Of a stretch of DNA of 64,000 bases, positions 57,177-64,000 are shown one piece after another. Where the stretch lies: positions 186,001 to 250,000 of the forward strand of contig JAACJM010000036.1 of the NCBI GenBank assembly GCA_013368315.1. The letters are read 5' to 3'. The notes under the pieces were generated by a model. That model worked only from the letters and a program-made list of their open reading frames with translations, was not told where the DNA came from and ran no database searches. Origin of the DNA: Tetrapyrgos nigripes (lineage: Eukaryota > Basidiomycota > Agaricomycetes > Agaricales > Campanellaceae). Every line of letters begins with the position of its first letter. The stretch's first letter is position 1. A program made the position numbers and the translations under genes.

Positions 57177-59958
57177 TCACATTAACATTCTTCTCAGGAA
57201 TCCCACCCTCAATGTCCTCATCTTCATCATCAAGCTTGTCAATCTCTGGCCCTTCCCCAGTCTGGCTTTCTGTATTGGAGTTGGAGGAAACAAGTGTGAT
57301 TCAGCGACATTTAGATGCTGGACCTGTACTGGAGGAACATGTACGGCGAGTTTGAGTTCTATGTTCAGTGTTGGAGGAACGTGTACAGCGACTTTGAGTT
57401 CTATGTCCAGTGTTGGAGGGACGTGTACAGTTAGTTTGACGGTCACCAGATGGATGATGGCAGGCAATGTCTGACTCAGGGGTAATGCTCTCTGTTTCAG
57501 AGCGAAGGGAAACATCATAGGTGGAAGTTGGAGACCCAAGCAAATGTTGTTGCATTGCATTTCGTTATGCTGATCAACAACAGCTTGGAGTCCCTTGTCT
57601 CCCATGTCCCCCATGCAAGAATCTCTGCAGTTACACATCAGTGGCAAGCATCAATGGATTATACTGTCACACATACCCCTCTTTAGTGTGAGCCATAGGA
57701 TCAAACAAGACGTAGCCTTTGGCAGTGAGAGTGCCTACAGAAAGTATCAGTCATTGGTCAAAATAAGAGGCACTTGTGTGTACCTTGCAAATCCACCAGC
57801 ACCTTGACTCCATCAGTGCAATAGTAAACGTAATGAGTGAACACATTGATAGTTTTGAACACCAAATTATTCTTGTCCACTTGCTGCATCATACCAGAGG
57901 ATTTGATGACCTCAGTAGTGCACCGAGGTTCAATTAACCAGGTAGCATCTTCGCAAATTGCATCACCAGACAATCCTGATGCCACAGAAGGCTGCCCATC
58001 AGGCCCTGCAGAGGTCTCACGAGCAAGAATCACATCAGTGAAAGACATGTCTAATTGCAGTGGAAGTGAGTTAATTGACTAGATAGATGATGCTGGTGAA
58101 AAGACTGACTGGTGATATCCAGACCATGTAGCTTGCATTCTTGTGAGAATGCACTCAGCAGTTTCTGTCCCAATTTCACTAATCAGAACTCATTCTTGAG
58201 AGCTTGGACATTTGCGTGTGTATTGTCAGCGGCATTGAGGAGCCTCTTGAAAATTTTTGGAACAGTCTCAACACCTAACATTCCCTATCATGAAACAGAT
58301 TCAGCTATATATCTCTGAAACAAGTAACAACTGACATACCTGGAAGACAGACTTTGAAAGACCATTTCCAATGCTTGAGCTGGAAATTGTAGTGCTGACA
58401 ATCGTGTTGCTGCTAAAGAAGAGATCACCATCTTCACTGTCATTGTTGGTCACATCAGTCGCAAATGAAAGCTTGATCTCACTGATAACAGCAGGTTTGA
58501 AGCCCGCTGTGCGACCAAAAATTGCACACTGACTCTGCCTAAAGGTAGACATTGGTGGACCTAGAAAGGTGTGTTTCAGAAAAGTGATGTACTGGAGGCA
58601 GATAAATAACAAACAACGAACCAGTAAACCGTGAAGCTGGAGCAACGGTGGAAGAAGAAATGTCTGCATCATCATTTATCTGTTTGCATTTGGCTTTGGC
58701 TCTACTAGGACCGCTTCCACCTAATTCCTTTGGTAGCAATTGGCCATAGCGGGCTTCAACCTTATGTACAGTAGAAAGCTTCAGCAAAAAACTTTTAGAG
58801 CACTGGAAAAACACACATACCTCTGCAATCTTGATGTTCAGAGCTAGCTGCATAAATTTACCACCACCACTGAGCTTCTTTCTACTAGCCTGATCTGCTG
58901 GTGATCGCAGAAATTTCATATTGAACCCCTCAAGATGAAGGTGAGAGTCATGTACAGCGCCAATGGTTACAAACTGAGATGTGCCACCGAGTTGAAAGTA
59001 ATCAGGCCAGCAGAGCTCAACCTCATTCCTGTAAATGAACATTAATGTTGTCAAATGGTACAGAGTGATGGAATGCGAGATAGTTTCTTACAGTTGAAGT
59101 TTTCCTGGTGCCAAAAACTGCCAGCAAAGATTCAAACACTCAAGCCAGTGTGCCTTGACATCTACAACAATGAGAAAATATTAGAAACATTGAAAGAGCA
59201 TGTCCAAATGTTATCACGTACCATGCATGAGAGTGGCAGCATCGAAAGGATGGTATTCGGGCATCAGCTCCACAACTTCTTTTCTCCCAACTCTTGGATG
59301 ACAGTAGACCATGATCGACACACCGCTCTTGTTGCCTTTGCTTTCCCTGAGTTCTAGCATCTCGTTAGGAGTAATCACAGGTGACAGCATGTTGCTATAA
59401 TTGACAGCCAGACTGGCAGCATCAACCAGAGCTTTACACTGCTTGGCCTGATTCATTGTATCCATAAATGATTGGGACATAGCAGCATGCTGTGTTGTGA
59501 GAAGAGGATTTTGATTTTGAGAACCATAGGGAACTGTAGGATGAAGTGATTGAGTCGGAACAGGAGGAAACCTGGTCTGAGGTGGAGGTGGCACTGCCTG
59601 AGATGGAAGAGCAGGGGGTTGCACAGTCTGTGCATGGTTCAGCTCTGGCGAGGATGAATGAAAAAAATTTAGAAGTTGATATCTTCAAGTAACAAACGAA
59701 ATACCTTGAACCGTAGCTTGCGTCTGCAACTCCAGGAGCTTGCACCGTCCACATTTATCACCTTTCATCCGACTAGCAATAGCACCACAGCCAATGCATT
59801 GAGGTTTACTCTAGAAAAGATTGAAGTCAGAACTGTGCAGTTATTGCAGGATACATGTAATGCACTTCTTCATCCGGAAACTGAATATCATGGAGACACT
59901 TTTTGCAAAGTCCAGGCTCCACTTTATTGGGAAAGTATCCAGCGCAACAGTCGATCAT
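57177..59958 (-). pseudogene. Alpha-type (MHCK/EF2K-like) protein kinase with N-terminal zinc fingers; one internal stop
   Basis: Model complement(join(57177..57624,57677..57734,57784..58050,58110..58284,58340..58560,58622..58778,58821..59028,59092..59161,59222..59644,59705..59808,59855..59958)), 745 codons. The N-terminus has two zinc-binding segments (CCAGYFPNK...LCKKC and QCIGCGAIASRMKGDKCGRC), then a Pro/Gln-rich linker. The alpha-kinase core follows, ending in FTHYVYYCTDGVKVLVDLQG, GYVLFDPMAHT and GDMGDKGLQAVVDQHNEMQC, the C-terminal signature of fungal alpha-kinases. The only in-frame stop is TGA 58183-58185, fitting a CGA codon hit at CpG. Intron 58779-58820 is a multiple of three without stops and may be retained. 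The C-terminus holds 14-residue repeats. It is either a fresh pseudogene or a read-through/misassembled codon. Confidence 0.78.
57331..57430 (-). repeat. 42-bp tandem repeat in the alpha-kinase C-terminus
   Basis: Two full units (57331-57372, 57373-57414) and a partial third encode VHVPPTL(D/N)IELK(V/L)A in tandem. The unit length keeps the frame. Confidence 0.75.
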
Positions 59959-61128
59959 GTCCGTCTGGTAATATGCATGTATGTATGTATCCTTGTCAAA
60001 TCCTTGTATATATGTACATAGGTGTCCGTATATGCATTCTCAGTCCCTAATATCCTTCTGGCCTCCCTTTATCTGTACACATTGACAGCGTATCCTGCAG
60101 TCTGCATAAGCTATGTGCTGCATTATTATTCATAGACGCCCGATTTGCGCCCAATGGCCGGCAGTTGTTCGGCACTCGGAACCCGGAACAATAAAAACCA
60201 AGCGTGCGCATCCTGCCGATGATAGGCCGTTGGCTCCATGCTGATGTCGTTGACGGCAATTTGGATCCCGATGCTCCTTTGCCGGACTGATCCAAGACTG
60301 ATCTCCTCTCGGATGCCACTGGCAGTGCTTCAAATGCTCGTTACTATGGTTTGGCCCTTCGCTATGGTTTTGCTTTGCCACTCCAATCTCTTTGCCATCG
60401 TTCATCGATTTATTTTAGTACCACATGTGGGTATGTAACGAATACAAGATCATTGATTGAATAATGTCTATAATTGACCACGTACATACTCAACAGGAAG
60501 GGGCCTCGTAACCTGCCATGCGAAGCAGTGGCATCTTTCCCCAGTCTTGACTATCATATGGTATCTGTCTAAGTCCATCAGATTTGTCCCAGCACGAGTC
60601 GTAAGGAATTCACATGTGACTGTTACAAGTGTAGATGTGCACTATCAGCCTGACGGCACTAGTGTAGAGGTTGTAGAGAGGAAGATTTAAAAGAGCTGTT
60701 TTCTGAGGACGACGACTCGATGAAGAGAAAAGGTAGATTCAATTACTGCTTGGTGACTATAGACAGGGGAATGCAATGAGGGAGTAGTAAGATGTAAAGA
60801 TAGATGAGAGAAGGGAAAGAAAAAAAGGAACAGAGATCAAAGAACTCGTACCCGAGGAGATGGGAATCATATCTATACAATGAGAATGTCAATCTAAATG
60901 TTGCATGATGTCGTTCGCACCCGTAAGCCCGTAGTACGTACACATCATCTTTGACCCGAGTAACTCAGAAAGAAAGACAAGAGCAGCAAGTGAAGCGACG
61001 ATAGCAGAACTACGATAGCAAAGTAACAGCACTGACAGAAAGCGGGAGAAAAACTGGAAAGCATGAAGGATTGTCTAAAAGAAGGAGAATTTGGGTACAT
61101 TAGTTACACTTTTGAATATTTTCCTCCG
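59959..61128. other. Spacer between kinase gene and repeat-protein gene
   Basis: 1.2 kb. It includes the presumed kinase promoter (ATGTATGT repeats near 59976) and the 3' region of the next gene. No gene recognised, though 60230-60440 has short open frames on both strands. Confidence 0.4.
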
Positions 61129-62332
61129 TCAATTTTTGTGGTGGGGGAGCAAATCCCAGAATGCTACGTCGAACTCCATTTGGCCTTGAAGCAAGTGAAT
61201 TAGGGGGGGGGGACTCGAATTACACTGCGGAAACTGGAGGTTGAGCTCACCTTGGGGGTTTACAGAATTGAAAGAGTCGGTATTGTTTGATATGGTGTTG
61301 CGGGAATTTGAGTGGTTTGAGTTTTCGTTGTGAGAATACAATGTAATGCCGCCAGCAGCATTTGGGTCGAGAGGAAGGTTCTGGGCGAAAGGGTTGTTAC
61401 TTGCCCTCACGCCAAAAATTGCTGCATTAAATTTGAGAATTCATCTGGGCGATATCCCAGGTTAGTACGTACCTGAAATAGGGTTCTGATCCATACGAAC
61501 CCCGTTGAAAGCTCTGACATTATCCTCGATGTGATTGTCGGAGTCAAAGCGGTTGGAGTCGACGTTGTACGACCATACAGTGCTACCGCTCTGCTGCTGC
61601 GCGTTGAGTAACCGGCTGTTGTGGCTGGTCGTTGACTGGTGGTCATTCATGTTGTAACCTATGGCATTTGACTGATTCCCAAAATTCTGGTAGGTGTTGG
61701 CCGAGCCGACAGTGGACCGTTCTATTCAAGATGTGCATCGTCGGGTAGAAAGCGTGGTACATCACCACCATTACAAAGTCGAAGGAGAATGATATCTCAC
61801 CTCGAGCCGTCGCGTTAAAACACTCCCTGTTATTCGAGATAGTGTTACCGGAACCGACGAGATTTGAGTTGTGATTGTGGGAATAGTACGATCCTGAAGT
61901 GAAGTTTGTAGGTACGCGGTCGGGAAAAGGCATGGCGTTGGAACCTGACCAAATTTCATTATTCAAAACTTACACCAGGATAGGAGAGAAACAATCATAT
62001 TGCATACCAAAAGACGACATAATCTGCTGGATAGTTGTCCCATTGAATGAGCCAACATTCCCCTCGACGCAATTATTGGAATCCCATTGGTTGGAATCGG
62101 TGTTGTGCGAGAATGCAGCCGTAAAGTTTTGGGTGTTGTAGGAGCCTCTCGTCGTGCTGCTATTGTGGCTTGTAGAGACGCGTTGGCTACCATGTACAGT
62201 GTTATAAACCACTTGAATGTCAGAGCGATCGTGGTGGTTGTTGATATTCCCGGAAGTGTGATATGCGGGCGAGGGACCTCTCCTCTGTTCAACAGGGGAT
62301 TGTGTCCGGTGTTGGTGACGAGAGTTGGACAT
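61129..62332 (-). CDS. Asn/Ser-rich protein with four 27-residue repeats (314 aa, five exons)
   Basis: Model complement(join(61129..61184,61251..61421,61473..61721,61801..61944,62008..62332)); start ATG 62332 (MSNSRHQHRTQSPVEQ). Not a family I recognise. Four repeats fit S-[HY]-N-x-[DN]-S-N-x3-S-x-N-x-[IV]-x-[DGN]-N-x3-F-N, one each in exons 1 to 4 (SHNTDSNQWDSNNCVEGNV, SHNHNSNLVGSGNTISNN, SYNVDSNRFDSDNHIEDNV, SHNENSNHSNSRNTISNN). All introns are phase 1, and exons 2, 3 and 4 (144, 249, 171 nt) are multiples of three, so the repeats could have spread by exon duplication. No signal peptide, membrane segment or catalytic motif is seen. The last exon encodes MEFDVAFWDLLPHHKN. CpG is not depleted, arguing for a host gene. 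Function unknown. Confidence 0.7.
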
Positions 62333-64000
62333 AGTTGGAAAGAATTCGCAGAACGAGCGAAATGTATGAGCGAGAGGAGAAAGAAAGGAAGATGTGGGTA
62401 GAGGAGAAGGAGAATAAAGAGCATGCTGATTACGCGTCCTTATTTATGGGACGAGCCAGGAACATACATCCTTTTCTGTCGACACGGCAGACTCGGCACC
62501 ATGCACCTCCGCACATTCTCTGTCAAGCTTTCGTCGAGGAACCAGTGCAGACCAGTGTCTAGCTTGGGGCCCAACCTGACGGTTCTATGGGTGGCGGAGA
62601 CACCATAAGCGATTATCGATTATCGATTATCTATTGCCTATATACGGAAAAACAGCCAACGAACTCCGCTTAGATTTACCCGTTTTGTACTTACCGCCGT
62701 CTATTGAAAGTCTACTCTTCACCTGTACATCACCTGATCCGAAGTGCATAGACATGCCAAGCCTACCGGGTTATGGCAATTGTACACTAATGAAAGTTGT
62801 TATATCTCAGACACTGCCAATAATTCTGTGAATATCGTCTACTATCTCTCTTCTAGGAAACATCAAACTCCTCCCATACGAGGTAGGCACCTCGTGAGGT
62901 CTCTTCGGAAGCACATCCGGGAGGTAATCAGCCCTGAGATGTCCGTCCCGCCTTCAACGACGTCATGATCGAAACTTCCCATACTGCTCATCAACCATCA
63001 CCACCATCATCACCGTCCGCTCGTCGTGCTCGCTTATCCCTCCCACTGCTTATCTCATTTTCCCGACCTCGCACCTTCCCACACCCGCTCGCTATCCACC
63101 ACCGCCATCAAATCCCTTTGTTCGCTGTCCCCTCGGCTATATCTCCCCTCGCTTATATCTTCGTGTACTTACGTCGGTTCTGCCCGCCCGTACGCTTGAT
63201 GTTGTATGCCTCCCTCCCCGTTGTGCCAGACCGCTATGCGGGTAATTGTTCCTTCTCTTTTGCAAGACCCGGCTAATATCGCAGAGACATATGTATTGAC
63301 TTAGATACTCATAAACGTGTGTATATCGACTTGCAATATATGTATGCTTCTCTTTTTCTACATAAATCTTGCGTGGATCCCCAACATTTTTGTTATGGCG
63401 CTTACGGTGAGCCACATAGGTATCGTTAATCTGCTTCCAGTCCAAAGTGCTCGTAGAGGCCCTCGAGAATGGCAACAAAGGTGTGCGGCTGTACTAATCG
63501 AGATAAATTCTCACGATAACTGTCCACAATCGCAGCTTATTGAACCGCCTCGGTATGTGCAAGGAACACTTGCAGCGGAACTCGGATGGCACGGAATATG
63601 TACTTCTACATCCCATGTAGCCGCGGAATTTTTTTATCTGCCAATTCCTCGGTGTAGCATTCCTCATGCGACAACGATTCAAAAACAGCCAAAATTCCAT
63701 CCAAAACGACACTTCGTACTCGAATAGAGTCATCGTCACCCTCTGTATAAATCTAAAAAAATTACCAGGGTACTCCCTGATATGTATAATCTTGTTAACA
63801 TCAGTATACCATGCTATTCAAGAGATTTGTAAAGTACACAAGTGGATGATACTTTGGGTTCAAGTTTTGCAGTGGATCCTTGTTCACGAAATGCTCAAAG
63901 TTCAGAACATATCTCGGATGAGGTAGGGTGTGTATTCTTTCACATCTAATCAATGCATATATGTATCCAGTGTCATATTCTAGAGCCATAAGTCTAGATC
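62333..64000. other. Right-edge sequence, no convincing gene
   Basis: 1.67 kb. The first 120 bp are presumably the promoter of the repeat-protein gene. Short frames at 62965-63276 (plus) and 63317-63727 (plus) lack splice support and known domains. Confidence 0.4.
62611..62631. repeat. 7-bp tandem repeat (GATTATC x3)
   Basis: Three exact copies of GATTATC, in the probable upstream region of the Asn-rich repeat-protein gene. Confidence 0.75.

Noticed and set aside
62965..63276. 103-codon frame near the right edge as a secreted protein
   Set aside because: Pro/Ser-rich, no clear signal peptide or promoter, no splice support.
1..64000. CRISPR arrays, rRNA or canonical tRNA genes
   Set aside because: No regular spaced repeats and no complete tRNA cloverleaf were found by eye; only a SINE-like box pair near 25500.

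Overview
This window is nuclear DNA of a filamentous basidiomycete, most likely an Agaricomycete. The host genes are intron-dense, with introns of about 45-70 nt, GT-AG borders and CT-rich promoters. The proteins are typical fungal ones (mitofusin Fzo1, Vts1, the large NAD-glutamate dehydrogenase Gdh2), and the mobile elements are of kinds known from Agaricomycetes. No prokaryotic features are present. All gene models were spliced by eye from reading frame, splice sites and family similarity.

Region 1 (1-17186) is a compact host-gene block: FZO1 (minus, running off the left edge); a divergently transcribed stand-alone cullin-repeat protein; VTS1 with a C-terminal SAM domain; a short-chain dehydrogenase in seven exons; GDH2 in 17 exons; and a microsomal-type epoxide hydrolase in nine exons. 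All reading frames here are intact.

Region 2 (17187-55000) is repeat-rich and CpG-depleted. In order it holds a GC-rich hAT-like non-autonomous element with a small TA-flanked MITE inside it; a full-length Tad/I-like LINE (18406-25373) with a 13-bp target duplication and poly-A; a 761-bp long-TIR element; a solo LTR; a complete Ty3/Gypsy chromovirus (28815-34886, identical 5-bp target duplications); an unclassified AT-rich repeat (called 'E' here) in four copies; a decayed copy of the epoxide hydrolase gene carrying two solo LTRs; a decayed tyrosine-recombinase element with a short deletion derivative nearby; a Ty1/Copia element (45946-52733) whose 5' LTR is split by a hAT-type MITE; and a 690-bp inverted repeat made from two E copies. 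Almost every coding break I could diagnose is a CpG-to-TpG (or CpA) transition, which suggests cytosine methylation with deamination or a RIP-like process.

Region 3 (55000-64000) returns to host-like sequence: a relic of an alpha-kinase-type zinc-finger gene (plus strand), a nearly intact alpha-type (MHCK/EF2K-like) protein kinase gene (minus, 11 exons, one internal TGA), and a five-exon gene encoding an Asn/Ser-rich protein built of four 27-residue repeats, which I do not recognise. The last 1.6 kb shows no convincing gene.
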